DNA of 64,000 bases. It comes from Variovorax sp. OK212. GTDB taxonomy: Bacteria; Pseudomonadota; Gammaproteobacteria; Burkholderiales; Burkholderiaceae_C. The notes under the pieces are model-generated. The model saw nothing but the letters and a program-made list of their open reading frames with translations, was not told where the DNA came from and ran no database searches. The stretch lies in assembly GCF_900112425.1 (NCBI RefSeq), contig NZ_FOLP01000013.1, positions 124,001 to 188,000 on the forward strand, written 5' to 3'. A program made the position numbers and the translations under genes. Shown piece after piece: positions 9,497 to 18,557 of this stretch (the first letter of the stretch is position 1; the number at the start of each line of letters is the position of its first letter).

Positions 9497-10344
9497 CCCC
9501 GCGCAAGATGACCGGCGCGCTGCTGGCGTCGCCGCTGTTGCTGCTCCTGCTGCTGGCCTTCGCGGCGCCAGTGCTGCTGATGGTGCCGCTGAGCCTGCAC
9601 CCCTACGAGCCCGGCACCGGCATCTCCGCCGACTGGACGCTCGCCAACTACACCAGCATCGTCACCGACGAGTACTACCGCGAGGTGGTGGTTCGCACGC
9701 TGGTGCTGGGCTTCGGCGTCACGGCCATCTGCCTGCTCATGGGCTACCCGCTGGCTTGCTACATCGCCAACGCGGGTCCGAAGATGCGGCTCACGCTCAC
9801 CATGCTGGTCATCTTCCCGATGCTGCTGAACCTGGTCGTGCGCTCCTTCGGCTGGATCGCGCTGCTGGCCAACCGCGGCCTGGTGAACAACCTGCTGATG
9901 GACATCGGCCTGATCGAGCGGCCCATCAAGATGATGTTCAACCTGTTCGGCCTGCTGGTCGGCATGTCGCACATCTTCCTGCCGTTCATGGTGCTGATGC
10001 TGGTGCCGGCCATCCAGGCGATCTCCAAGGACGTGCAGGCCGCCGCGTACACGCTGGCCGCGAGCCGGCTGCGCGTGTTCTGGTCGATCACGCTGCCGAT
10101 GAGCGCGCCGGGCATCCTGTCGGGCTCCATCCTGGTGTTCGTGCTGACCATCAGCGCGCTGGTCACGCCGCGCATGCTGGGCGGCCCCACCTACAAGGTG
10201 ATGGCCACGCTGATCTACGACGACTTCCTGCAGACGCTCGACTGGCCCGCCGGTGCGGCCATGTCCTTCGCGCTCACCGCGCTCACGCTGCTGGTCATCG
10301 GGCTGTCGAGCCGCGTGCTCAAGCGCTGGGGAGGCAACGCATGA
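9493..10344 (+). CDS. ABC importer permease 1 (PotB-like)
   Basis: A 283-residue inner-membrane permease with about six membrane segments. The ATPase-contact EAA loop is visible as VQAAAYTLAASRLRVFWSIT followed by LPMSAPG. The N-terminus LLLLLLLAFAAPVLLMVPLS and the large loop with the DWTLANYTSI segment are usual for PotB-type permeases. It overlaps the ATPase gene by 4 bp and the next permease by 4 bp, so all three should be translated in a coupled way. Confidence 0.9.
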
Positions 10345-11132
10345 GCACCGACGGCAAGAAGACGCCGTTCCTCGCGGCCACGGCCATCGCGGTGGTGGTG
10401 TTCCTGCAGATTCCGGTGCTGGTGGTGGTGCTGGCGGCCTTCAGCAAGACGGCCTACCTCACGATCCCGCCGAAGGGCCTGACCTTGCACTGGTTCGAGG
10501 TGGTGCTGCGCGACCCCGAGTACCTGAGCGCCGCCTGGACCAGCCTGTGGCTCGCCGCCGCATCGACCGCCGCCGCGCTGGTGCTGGGCCTGATCGCGGC
10601 CTATGCGATCCATCGCCGCATGGTGCCCGGCGCGGGCGCGCTCACTTCGCTCTTCATGGCGCCGCTGATCCTGCCTTCGGTGGTGCTCGGCGTGGCGCTG
10701 CTGCAGTACTACACCATGACCGGCCTGCGCGGCAACTCGCTGGGCCTGTGGCTGGCGCACGTGGTCATCACCGTGCCCTACGTGGTGCGCGCCAGCCTGG
10801 GCAGCCTGTCGGCGGTCGACGAGTCGCTCGAAGACGCGGCGCGCGTGCTGGGCGCGGGCGGCTTCACGAGCTTTCGCCTGGTCACGCTGCCGCTGGTGAA
10901 GCCCGGCCTCGTGGCGGGCGGCCTCTTCGCCTTCATCACCTCGCTGGACAACGTGCCGGTGTCGGTGTTCCTGCTGTCGGCCAGCCAGACCACGCTGCCC
11001 GTGAAGATCTTCACCTCGGTCGAGCAGGGCGTGGACCCGAGCGTGGCCGCCGTCTCCACCTTGCTCATCGTGACCACCGGCGTCGTGCTGCTGCTGGCCG
11101 AGCGATGGACGGGCTTCCACAAGCACGTCTGA
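10341..11132 (+). CDS. ABC importer permease 2 (PotC-like)
   Basis: A 263-residue inner-membrane permease, partner of the preceding gene. The EAA loop appears as DESLEDAARVLGAGGFTSF followed by RLVTLPLVKPG; six hydrophobic segments are visible. The start TKAYLTIPPKGLTLHWF-like loop after the first membrane helix is typical of PotC-type proteins. It ends the transporter part of the operon; the next gene begins 62 bp later with its own strong AAGGAG site. Confidence 0.9.
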   Translation: MSTDGKKTPFLAATAIAVVVFLQIPVLVVVLAAFSKTAYLTIPPKGLTLHWFEVVLRDPEYLSAAWTSLWLAAASTAAALVLGLIAAYAIHRRMVPGAGALTSLFMAPLILPSVVLGVALLQYYTMTGLRGNSLGLWLAHVVITVPYVVRASLGSLSAVDESLEDAARVLGAGGFTSFRLVTLPLVKPGLVAGGLFAFITSLDNVPVSVFLLSASQTTLPVKIFTSVEQGVDPSVAAVSTLLIVTTGVVLLLAERWTGFHKHV

Positions 11133-11194
11133 TCCGCCGCGGGCCCCACCTCTTCGCTACCTCTTCGCCACCTCATTCGCCAAGGAGTTCTCTG

Positions 11195-12025
11195 ATGCCG
11201 ACCACGAGCAAAGGCTTCCCGCTCATGCTGACCTTCGACCTCGACGCGGAAACCATGTGGACCGGCCGCGACCCGGCCAACGCGCAGCGCCCCATTCTCA
11301 TGTCGCAGGGCGCCTACGGCTGGAAGGTCGGCATGCCGCGCATCCTCGCGCTGCTGGCGCGCTACGGCATCAGCGCCACCTTCTTCATTCCCGGCGAAGT
11401 GGCCGACAAGCACCCGGACCTGGTGCGCGAGGTGGTAGACAAGGGCCACGAGGTGGCGCACCACAGCTACAGCCACCGCTGGATCGTCAACCTGAGCCCC
11501 GCCGAAGAGCGCGACGAGATGGACCGCGGCATGGAAGCGCTCACGCGCCTGGCCGGCACGCGGCCGCGTGGCTGGCGTTCGCCGGCGGCGGAGTTCAGCA
11601 GCATCACGCTCGACCTGCTCAAGGAATACGGCTTCGACTACTCGTCGAACTTCTTCGACGACGACTCGCCCTATCTGCTGGAGATCGGCGGCCAGCGCAC
11701 CGACATCGTCGAGCTGCCGTTTCGCTGGGTGCTCGACGACGCGCCCTTCTTCCAGTACTCGATCACCCTGCCCGGGCGCACGCTGCAGGCGCCGTCGGCC
11801 GCGCTCGAGGCATGGACCAGCGAGTTCGACGTGCTCTACGCCGAAGACCGCATGATGATGGTCGGCATGCACCCGCAGATCATCGGCCAGCCCTCGCGGC
11901 TCAAGGTGCTCGAAGGGCTCATCGAACACGCGCTGGCCCACTCCAACGTGTGGATCGACCGCTGCGACCGCATCTCCGACGACATGCGCCCGCGCCTGAA
12001 GGCGGCCTCGGCCGTGGCGGCATGA
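11195..12025 (+). CDS. Polysaccharide-deacetylase-fold hydrolase (PuuE/imidase-like)
   Basis: A 276-residue cytoplasmic protein of the NodB-homology fold. Motif 1 is TFDLDAE, motif 2 is the metal-binding HHSYSH (H-S-x-x-H), and motif 3 is RGWRSPAAEFS. There is no signal peptide, unlike true cell-wall deacetylases. Cytoplasmic members of this type include the allantoinase PuuE and cyclic imide hydrolases, which open amide rings. The setting between an importer, two dehydrogenases and two amidases fits amide or imide ring opening better than polysaccharide work; that is an inference. It has a good AAGGAG ribosome site, and its stop overlaps the next ATG. Confidence 0.82.
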   Translation: MPTTSKGFPLMLTFDLDAETMWTGRDPANAQRPILMSQGAYGWKVGMPRILALLARYGISATFFIPGEVADKHPDLVREVVDKGHEVAHHSYSHRWIVNLSPAEERDEMDRGMEALTRLAGTRPRGWRSPAAEFSSITLDLLKEYGFDYSSNFFDDDSPYLLEIGGQRTDIVELPFRWVLDDAPFFQYSITLPGRTLQAPSAALEAWTSEFDVLYAEDRMMMVGMHPQIIGQPSRLKVLEGLIEHALAHSNVWIDRCDRISDDMRPRLKAASAVAA

Positions 12026-12783
12026 CCACCGCGCCTTCGACGGCCCTGCGCTTCGTGGTGAGCGGCGGCGCCAGCGGCATCGGCTTCGCGGTGGCGCGAC
12101 TGGCGGTGGAGCGCGGCGCGCGCGTCGTGCTGCTCGACCGCGACGCGAAGCGGCTGCAGTACAGCGCGGGTGTGCTGGGCGACGCGGCGCTGCCGCTGGT
12201 GTGCGACGTCACCGACGCAGCGGCCGTGAAGGCCGCGGTGAACCACGCCGCCGAGTGGCTCGGCGGCCTCGACGCGCTGGTCAATTCGGCGGGCGTCGAT
12301 TCGCTCAAGCCGCTCGAGCAAACCGACGACGCCGAATGGGCCCACACGCTGGCCGTCAACCTCACGGGGCCGATGCTGATGTGCCGCGCCGCCATGCCGC
12401 ACCTGCGCGCGGCCGGCGGCGGCAGCATCGTCAACATCTCGTCGGGCGCGGGGCTGCGGCCGCTGCCCAACCGCACCGCGTACTGCGCCACCAAGGCGGC
12501 CGTGATCATGTTCGGCAAGGCGCTGTCGATCGAGGCGGCGGCAGACGGCATCCGTGTGAACGCGGTGTGCCCCGGCGCCATCGACACGCCGCTGTTTCGC
12601 ACCAGTTATGAACACAGCGACGACCCGGAGCGCACGCTGGGCGAGATCCGCCAGCGCTACGCACTGGGCCGCGTCGCCGCGCCCGAAGAGGTGGCCGAGG
12701 CCGTGCTCTACCTGAGCGGCCCCGGTGCCAGCTACATCACCGGCACCGCGCTCGCCGTCGACGGCGGGCGCACCTTCCACTGA
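12022..12783 (+). CDS. SDR-family NAD(P)-dependent oxidoreductase
   Basis: A 253-residue classical short-chain dehydrogenase. The cofactor loop GGASGIG is at about residues 15-21, the NSAGV motif follows the fourth strand, and the active site is Ser140/141, Tyr154 and Lys158 (YCATK). The C-terminus GTALAVDGGRTFH is typical. An acidic residue after the second strand (LLDRD) suggests NAD(H) preference. It starts inside the stop codon of the hydrolase gene, so the two are translationally coupled, and a second SDR follows after 11 bp. Confidence 0.9.
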   Translation: MTTAPSTALRFVVSGGASGIGFAVARLAVERGARVVLLDRDAKRLQYSAGVLGDAALPLVCDVTDAAAVKAAVNHAAEWLGGLDALVNSAGVDSLKPLEQTDDAEWAHTLAVNLTGPMLMCRAAMPHLRAAGGGSIVNISSGAGLRPLPNRTAYCATKAAVIMFGKALSIEAAADGIRVNAVCPGAIDTPLFRTSYEHSDDPERTLGEIRQRYALGRVAAPEEVAEAVLYLSGPGASYITGTALAVDGGRTFH

Positions 12784-12794
12784 AGGACACCGCC

Positions 12795-13547
12795 ATGGGC
12801 TTCGACCAACGCGTTGCCGTCGTCACCGGGGGCGGCCAGGGCATCGGCGCCGCCACGGTGCTCGACTTTCTCGGGCAGGGCGCGCGCGTGGCCGTGCTCG
12901 ACCTCGACTGCGCACCGCTCGCGCAGCAGCTCGCCGCACGGCCCGCCGCCGCCGCGCGGTGCCTGTGCATGCCGGGCGACTGCACCGATGCCGCCGTGGT
13001 CCACGCCTTCTTCGACCGCGTGGAAGACCAGATGGGCCCGGTCGACATCCTGTTCAACAACGTGGGCCAGAGCGCGCGCGAACGCGGCAGCCTGTTCACC
13101 GAATCCGACGAGGCCGTGTGGCGCTTCGTGCTCGAGGTGTCGCTGCTGACCGCCATGCGCGCGTCGCGCCGCATCGCGCCCGGCATGAAGGCGCGCGGCT
13201 TCGGGCGCATCGTCAACATGAGCACCGACGCGGCCTTTGCCGGCGACGTGGGCCTGGCGGACTACGCCGCCGCCAAGATGGGCGTCATCGGCTTCACGCG
13301 CTCGCTGGCGCGCGAGCTCGCACCGCACGGCGTCACGGTGAATGCGGTGTGCCCCGGCGCCATCCGCACGCGCGCGCACGACAAGCTTCGCCCCGAGGTG
13401 CTGCAAAAGATCGTCGCGGACACGCCCGCCGGCTTCATCGGCGCGCCCGAAGACGTGGCCGCCACGGTGCGCTTCCTGGCCAGCGACGAGGCGCGCTTCA
13501 TCACCGGCCAGACGCTGCTGATCGACGGCGGCCGCTGGATGCTCTGA
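12795..13547 (+). CDS. Second SDR-family oxidoreductase of the island
   Basis: A 250-residue classical short-chain dehydrogenase with TGGGQGIG as cofactor loop, NNVGQ in place of the usual NNAG, and active site Ser143, Tyr157, Lys161 (YAAAK). The C-terminus GQTLLIDGGRWML is standard. The LDLD after the second strand favours NAD(H). It is clearly different in sequence from the SDR just upstream, so the pair is not a recent duplication and probably catalyses different steps or opposite stereochemistry. Confidence 0.9.
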   Translation: MGFDQRVAVVTGGGQGIGAATVLDFLGQGARVAVLDLDCAPLAQQLAARPAAAARCLCMPGDCTDAAVVHAFFDRVEDQMGPVDILFNNVGQSARERGSLFTESDEAVWRFVLEVSLLTAMRASRRIAPGMKARGFGRIVNMSTDAAFAGDVGLADYAAAKMGVIGFTRSLARELAPHGVTVNAVCPGAIRTRAHDKLRPEVLQKIVADTPAGFIGAPEDVAATVRFLASDEARFITGQTLLIDGGRWML

Positions 13548-13586
13548 AGCGCCTGCCTCTCTCCTTCTCCTTTCAAGGACCCGACC

Positions 13587-14963
13587 ATGGACCTGATGGA
13601 CCACAGCGCACGCGAGCTCGCCGCACTGATCCGCCGCAAGGAAGCCTCCCCGGTGGAAGCCGTGCAAGCGGCGCTCGCCCGCATCGAGGCGCGGCGCGAG
13701 CTCAATGCCTTCATCACCGTCACGGGCGAACAGGCGCTAGACGCCGCGCGCCGCGCCGAAGCCGCCGTGATGGCCGGCGAGGCGCTCGGCCCGCTGCATG
13801 GCGTGCCGTACTCGGTGAAAGACCTCACGCTGACGGCCGGCGTGCGCACCACCATGGGCTCGGCCATCTACGAAGACTTCGTGCCGACGAGCGATGCGGT
13901 GGCCGTGGCGCGCGCCAAGGCCGCGGGCGCGATCCTCATCGGCAAGACGACCACGCCCGAGTTCGGCCACAAACAGGTGGCGACCGCGCCCCTCTTCGGC
14001 CGCACGCTCAACCCGATCGACGCGCGCTACACGCCCGGTGCGTCGAGCAGCGGCGCGGCCGTGGCGGTGGCGGCGGGCCTGGGTTCGCTCGCGCTGGGCA
14101 CCGACGGCGGCGGCTCCATCCGCATTCCGGCGTCGTGCTGCGGCATCGTCGGGCTCAAGGCCACGCTGGGCGTGGTGCCCCACCTGCAGGCGCCCGACCT
14201 CTACTCGGCCAACTCGTTCACCGGCCCGATGGCGCGCGACGTGGCCGACACGCAACTGCTGTTCGATGCCATCAAGGGCTTCGACGCGCGCGATCCGTAC
14301 GGACTGGGCGGGCCGATGCCGCAACGCGCCGTGCCGGCTTCGCTTCGCGGCTTGCGCGTGGCGTGGCTGCCCACCGCCGGCAACCCCGTCGACCCCGAGG
14401 TCGAGGTCTTCACCACCGCCGCCGTGCGCGCCATGGAACGCGAAGGCGCCGTCGTCGAGACGGTGCAGCTCGATTTCGTTTCGCTCGAGCGCCATTTCCT
14501 CGTGGTGCTGCAGTCGATGCTGGCCGCGCGCGTCGGCGCCAACCTGGAGCGCTTCGGCGACCGGCTCGACGCCACGCTGATCGACGCCGTGCGCAAGGGC
14601 CGCGGCCACAGCGCGGTCGACCTGCACGAGGCCACCTTCGCCAAGACCCGCTGCTTCGCCGAGCTGCAGGCGCTGTTCGGTCGCTTCGACGTGCTGGTGT
14701 CGCCCACCGTCTCGGCGCCGCCGCTGCCCATCGACATGGACGTGAGCGGCGAGGTCGAGATCGGCGGCAAGCCCGCGGGCACCATCCGCGGCGCCTGGTA
14801 CCCGTACACCTACCCGATGAACCTCACCGGCCATCCCGCGCTCTCGATGCCCTGCGGCAAGAGCGCGAAAGGCCTGCCCATCGGGCTGCAGCTGGCGGGC
14901 CGCTGGTACGACGACGACTACCTGCTGGCCATTGCGCGGCTGGTCGAGCACACGCTCCGCTGA
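13587..14963 (+). CDS. Amidase-signature hydrolase 1
   Basis: A 458-residue amidase of the GatA/AS family, expected to hydrolyse a carboxamide to acid and ammonia. The catalytic triad can be placed: Lys78 (YSVKDL), a Ser of SSS 153-155 in the Gly/Ser loop (PGASSSGAAVA), and the nucleophile Ser177 in TDGGGSIRIPA. GatA as a tRNA amidotransferase subunit is unlikely because no gatB or gatC is near and the context is catabolic. It lies 39 bp after the second SDR with an AAGGA site. Right at its stop codon starts a four-copy tandem repeat that copies the TGA. Confidence 0.9.
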   Translation: MDLMDHSARELAALIRRKEASPVEAVQAALARIEARRELNAFITVTGEQALDAARRAEAAVMAGEALGPLHGVPYSVKDLTLTAGVRTTMGSAIYEDFVPTSDAVAVARAKAAGAILIGKTTTPEFGHKQVATAPLFGRTLNPIDARYTPGASSSGAAVAVAAGLGSLALGTDGGGSIRIPASCCGIVGLKATLGVVPHLQAPDLYSANSFTGPMARDVADTQLLFDAIKGFDARDPYGLGGPMPQRAVPASLRGLRVAWLPTAGNPVDPEVEVFTTAAVRAMEREGAVVETVQLDFVSLERHFLVVLQSMLAARVGANLERFGDRLDATLIDAVRKGRGHSAVDLHEATFAKTRCFAELQALFGRFDVLVSPTVSAPPLPIDMDVSGEVEIGGKPAGTIRGAWYPYTYPMNLTGHPALSMPCGKSAKGLPIGLQLAGRWYDDDYLLAIARLVEHTLR

Positions 14964-15012
14964 TCTTCTCGGCTGATCTTCTCGGCTGATCTTGCTCGAC
15001 TGATCTTTCTTC
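14958..15012. repeat. Tandem repeat carrying the amidase stop codon
   Basis: About four imperfect copies of a 13-bp unit (CTGATCTTCTCGG) follow each other. The first copy contains the TGA stop of the amidase gene, and each further copy repeats a TGA. The tract fills most of the space before the next gene. Confidence 0.85.
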
Positions 15013-15044
15013 TCTTCCCCACGAGATTCACGAGGTTTTTATCC

Positions 15045-16049
15045 ATGCGTCCGTTCGCCCGCCACACCCTTGCCGCAGCTTTCACGCTGACCGCACTCCA
15101 GGCCGTCCATGCCGTCCACGCCGCCGCGGCCGATCTGCCGCCGGGCCTCGCGGGCGGCAACCTGAAGATCGTCGTGGGCTACGCGGCCGGCGGCGCGGCC
15201 GACACCGTGGCGCGCCTGTACGCCGAGCAACTCAAGGACGCGGGCTTCGGCAGCATCCTGGTCGACAACAAGCCCGGCGCCTCGGCCCGGCTCGCGTGGG
15301 ACGTGGTGAAGAAGTCGAAGGCCGACGGGCTCACGCTGTATCTCGCGCCCTCGCCGCTGCTCACCATCCTGCCGCTGACCTACAAGACCCCCGGCTACGA
15401 CGCCGAGAAAGACCTGACACCGGTCGCGCTGCTGGTGGAGATTCCGACCGCCGTCGTCACCGGCGCCTCGCAGCCGTACAGCAGCATGAAGCAGTACGTC
15501 GAGTGGGCGAAGAAGAACCCGACCAAGGCCACGCTCGGCCTCGCGACCATCGGCAGTTCGGGCCACCTGGGCGCCTTCGCGCTGGCCAAGGCGCAGGGCT
15601 TCGAGGTCACGCCCGTGGCCTACCGCGGCGCGTCGCCGATGCTCATCGACGTGGTCGGCGGCGAACTGTCGATGGGCTGGGACGCCGCGGCCAGCATGAT
15701 GCCGCTCTACAAGGGCGGCAAGATCAAGTTCCTCGGCATGAGCGGCGACAAGCGGCTGCCGGCCTTGCCCGACGTGCCAACCGCGAAGGAACAGGGCTTC
15801 CCCGAATTCGTGGCGGCCACGAGCTGGTACGCCGTGTACGCGCCCGCCGGCACGCCGCCCGCCGCATTGGCCGCGCTGGAGCGCAGCTTCCTCGCCGCCG
15901 CCGCCAAGCCCGAGCTCGCGCGCAGCCTGGAGGCTGCCGGTCTCGTGGCGCATGCGCAAGGCCGCGCCGAGCTGGCGCAGCGCGCGCAACGCGAGCGCAG
16001 GAACTGGGAGCCGATCGTCAAGGCGGCCGGCATCGTGGTGGACGAATGA
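15045..16049 (+). CDS. Bug-family (TctC-like) periplasmic binding protein
   Basis: A 334-residue binding protein of the Bug/TctC family, which bind carboxylates or small amides in the periplasm. A signal peptide ends near residue 28 (VHAAAA). The conserved features are visible: IVVGYAAGGAADTVAR near the start, YKTPGYDAEKDLTPVALL, a STG-type middle with IGSSGHLGAFA, and YRGASPMLIDVVGGELSMGWD. No TctA/TctB membrane genes are near, which is usual for Bug proteins in Burkholderiales. The stop overlaps the next amidase start (ATGA), linking it to amide use. Confidence 0.92.
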   Translation: MRPFARHTLAAAFTLTALQAVHAVHAAAADLPPGLAGGNLKIVVGYAAGGAADTVARLYAEQLKDAGFGSILVDNKPGASARLAWDVVKKSKADGLTLYLAPSPLLTILPLTYKTPGYDAEKDLTPVALLVEIPTAVVTGASQPYSSMKQYVEWAKKNPTKATLGLATIGSSGHLGAFALAKAQGFEVTPVAYRGASPMLIDVVGGELSMGWDAAASMMPLYKGGKIKFLGMSGDKRLPALPDVPTAKEQGFPEFVAATSWYAVYAPAGTPPAALAALERSFLAAAAKPELARSLEAAGLVAHAQGRAELAQRAQRERRNWEPIVKAAGIVVDE

Positions 16050-17503
16050 ACGCGCGAGAAGGCAAGGCCCCCATGTCCGACGAATCGCTCTTCTTCACAC
16101 CCGCGACCGAGCTCATCGGCCTGATGCGCTCGCGCCAGCTCTCGCCCGTCGAACTGGTGACGGCCGTGCTCGCGCGCGCCGAGCGCCTGCAGCCGGTGCT
16201 GAACTGCTTCATCACGCTGACGCCCGAACGCGCGCTGGCCGAGGCGCGCCGCGCCGAGGCCGACATGGCCGCGGGCCGCCCGCTGGGCAAGCTGCACGGC
16301 ATTCCCTTCACGGTGAAGGACCTGGTCAACACCGAAGGCGTGGCCACCACCTTCGGCGCGGTCGTGCACCGCGACAACGTGCCCGCCGAGGACGCCGTGA
16401 GCGTGGCGCGGCTGCGCGCCGAAGGCGCCATCCTGATCGGCAAGACGACCACGCCCGAGTTCGGCTCGGGCCCGATGACCCACTCGCCGCTCTTCGGCAG
16501 CACGCGCAACCCGTGGGACCTGTCGCGCACCAGCGGCGGCTCCAGCGGCGGCGCGGCAGCCGCCACCGCGGCGGGCATTGCGCCGCTGGCCATCGCCACC
16601 GACGGCGGCGGCTCCACGCGCATTCCGGCCGCCTGCAACGGCGTGGTGGGCCTGAAGCAATCGAACGGCGTGATCCCGCACAGCCAGGCGCAGGACCTGT
16701 TCGGCAACCAGACCTACGTGACGCCGATGACGCGCACCGTGGCCGACACCGCGCTGATGCTGCAGGTGATGGCCGGGCCTTCTGCCGCCGATCCGTGGTC
16801 GCTCGGTCTGCGCGCGCACGACTACGTCGAGCAGGCCAGGCCCCAGGGCGACCTGCGCGGCAAGCGCGTGCTGTACTGCCTCTCGCCGCCGGGCCGGCCG
16901 GTGTCGAGGGACGTCACGGAGAGCTTCTCCGCCGCGCTGCAGACGCTCGCGGCGCTGGGCGCCACGCTGGAGCCCTTCGACGCCAGCAGCGGCTTCGACG
17001 TCGAGCCCATCTGGCGCGCCATCAACCACACGGTGTGGCGCGCGCGCTTCGCACCGCTGGTCGAGAAGAACCCCGACAGCTTCAGCGACACCTTCAAGCG
17101 GCAGATCGCGTCCGCGGCCAGCGTGAGCGGCGTCGAGTACCAGGAAGCGATGTTCGCGCGCTCCGCCTTGTTCAAGCGGGTGCAGGGCCTGTTCGAGAAG
17201 GCCGACGTGCTGGCGATGCCCACGCTCACGCGCTCGGCCCTGCCGCTCGCGCAGGACCTGTTCGGCCCCATCGACATCGACGGCCAGCAGTTCGACAACG
17301 TGCGCGCGCACTGGTACCCGTGGACCATGCTGTTCAACATGACAGGGCACCCGGCCGTGAGCGTGCCCGCCGGCTTCGGCCGCGACGCGATGCCGCTCGG
17401 CCTGCAGCTGGTCGGCCGCTTCCAGGGCGATGCCGAGCTGCTGCAGGTGGCGAGCCAGTTCGAGGCGGCGGCGAACTTCAGCGCGCGGCGGCCCGGGCTC
17501 TGA
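16046..17503 (+). CDS. Amidase-signature hydrolase 2
   Basis: A 485-residue amidase of the GatA/AS family. The triad is Lys91 (FTVKDL), Ser166/167 in SGGSSGGAAAA, and the nucleophile Ser190 in TDGGGSTRIPA. It is related to, but clearly distinct from, the amidase 1 kb upstream, so the island carries two different amidases. The ATG at 16046 overlaps the Bug stop; another ATG at 16073 (MSDES) is possible. The stop ends exactly one base before the convergent LysR gene. Confidence 0.9.
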   Translation: MNAREGKAPMSDESLFFTPATELIGLMRSRQLSPVELVTAVLARAERLQPVLNCFITLTPERALAEARRAEADMAAGRPLGKLHGIPFTVKDLVNTEGVATTFGAVVHRDNVPAEDAVSVARLRAEGAILIGKTTTPEFGSGPMTHSPLFGSTRNPWDLSRTSGGSSGGAAAATAAGIAPLAIATDGGGSTRIPAACNGVVGLKQSNGVIPHSQAQDLFGNQTYVTPMTRTVADTALMLQVMAGPSAADPWSLGLRAHDYVEQARPQGDLRGKRVLYCLSPPGRPVSRDVTESFSAALQTLAALGATLEPFDASSGFDVEPIWRAINHTVWRARFAPLVEKNPDSFSDTFKRQIASAASVSGVEYQEAMFARSALFKRVQGLFEKADVLAMPTLTRSALPLAQDLFGPIDIDGQQFDNVRAHWYPWTMLFNMTGHPAVSVPAGFGRDAMPLGLQLVGRFQGDAELLQVASQFEAAANFSARRPGL

Positions 17504-18454
17504 TCAGCGCCGGGGTGCTTCGCGTGCTTCGCGTGATTGGCGCGATTGGCCTGATTGGCCAGACTGGTGCGAGGCCTGCGCCGCGATCAGGTCGTACAGC
17601 GCCTGCGCCGCTGGCGAGAGCCGCGCGGTGCGCCGCGTCATGAGCACCAGCGTGCGCGACACGCGCGGCTCGACGAGCTCGACGGTCTTCAGCGCCGGGT
17701 ATGCGCCCTTCTGCAACGCCAGCCGCGGCACCACCGCGGCCGCCACGCGCTCGGCCACCAACCCGACCGCCGTCGAGCTGCGCTGCACTTCGTAGAAAGG
17801 CTGCAGGCTCGCGGCGGCGGCGCCCAGGGCCACGTCGAGCAGCGGACGGTTCTCGCTGGCCTGGCCCGCGAAGATCAGCGGATGCGCCTGCAACTGCCGC
17901 CAGGCCACGCGCCGGCGGCCGGCCAGCGGATGCGAGGCGTGGCAGACCAGCACGTACTCGTCCTCGATCAGCGGCACGCTCGTGAGCTCGGGCGAGTGCG
18001 CGCCGGCCATGCCGATGCCGAACTCCACCTCGCGGTGCAGCACCGCATGCGCCACCGCGGAGGACGAGTGGTCGAGGATCTTGATGCGGTTGTGCGGATG
18101 CTTCGCCGAGTAGGCCTGCATGATGCGCGGCAGAAACTGCACGCCCGCGGTCGGCACGCAGGCCATCGACACGTCGCCGCGCTCGGCCTTGCCGGTCTCG
18201 CGGATCTCCAGCAGCGAATCGGCCAGCTCCACCAGCAGGCGCCGCGCGCGCGGCACGAAGTCGCGGCCGATGGTGGTGAGCGCCACCGAACGCGTGGTGC
18301 GCTCCACCAGCGCCACGCCCAGGAATTCCTCGAGCTTGCGCAGCCGCTGCGTGATGGCGGTCTGCGTGACGTTGAGCGCACCGGCCGCGGCCTGGAAGCT
18401 GCCCTCGTCGGCAATGGCCACGAAGGCCTGGATTCCGAGGATGTCGATCTTCAT
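17504..18454 (-). CDS. LysR-family transcriptional regulator
   Basis: A 316-residue LysR regulator. The N-terminal winged helix is clear (LGIQAFVAIADEGSFQAAAG, then LNVTQTAITQRLRKLEEFLG), followed by the effector-binding domain with FLPRIMQAY and HPLAGRRRVAW. It faces the amidase operon end to end and is divergent from the methyltransferase gene. Targets could be the amidase island, the methyltransferase or itself. Its last 16 residues (SGQSGQSRQSREAREA) are coded by short tandem repeats and look like a recent extension. Confidence 0.9.
   Translation of the reverse strand: MKIDILGIQAFVAIADEGSFQAAAGALNVTQTAITQRLRKLEEFLGVALVERTTRSVALTTIGRDFVPRARRLLVELADSLLEIRETGKAERGDVSMACVPTAGVQFLPRIMQAYSAKHPHNRIKILDHSSSAVAHAVLHREVEFGIGMAGAHSPELTSVPLIEDEYVLVCHASHPLAGRRRVAWRQLQAHPLIFAGQASENRPLLDVALGAAAASLQPFYEVQRSSTAVGLVAERVAAAVVPRLALQKGAYPALKTVELVEPRVSRTLVLMTRRTARLSPAAQALYDLIAAQASHQSGQSGQSRQSREAREAPRR
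17516..17566. repeat. Tandem repeats inside the 3' end of the lysR gene
   Basis: Two kinds of unit follow each other: GCTTCGCGT (twice) and an 8-9 bp GATTGGC-type unit (three to four times). They encode the Ser/Gln/Arg/Glu-rich tail of the LysR protein. Confidence 0.8.
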
Positions 18455-18461
18455 CAGATTT

Positions 18462-18488
18462 ATGAATCAATGGCCAGAATAAATTCAT
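18462..18488. promoter_or_regulatory. Inverted repeat in the lysR/tam divergent gap
   Basis: ATGAAT and ATTCAT form a perfect 6-bp inverted repeat 15 bp apart within an AT-rich stretch, starting 8 bp from the LysR ATG. Position and shape fit a LysR autoregulatory site, though the T-N11-A spacing is not exact. Confidence 0.45.
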
Positions 18489-18557
18489 TTTACGAAGGCG
18501 CTCGTGCTCGGCAAACTGCGGCCACCACAGCAAGAAACACCCCCCAAGGAATCCACG

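Noticed and set aside
12022..13547. The two SDR genes as a recent tandem duplication
   Set aside because: Their motifs differ (NSAGV against NNVGQ; different lids and ends), so they are distant paralogues.
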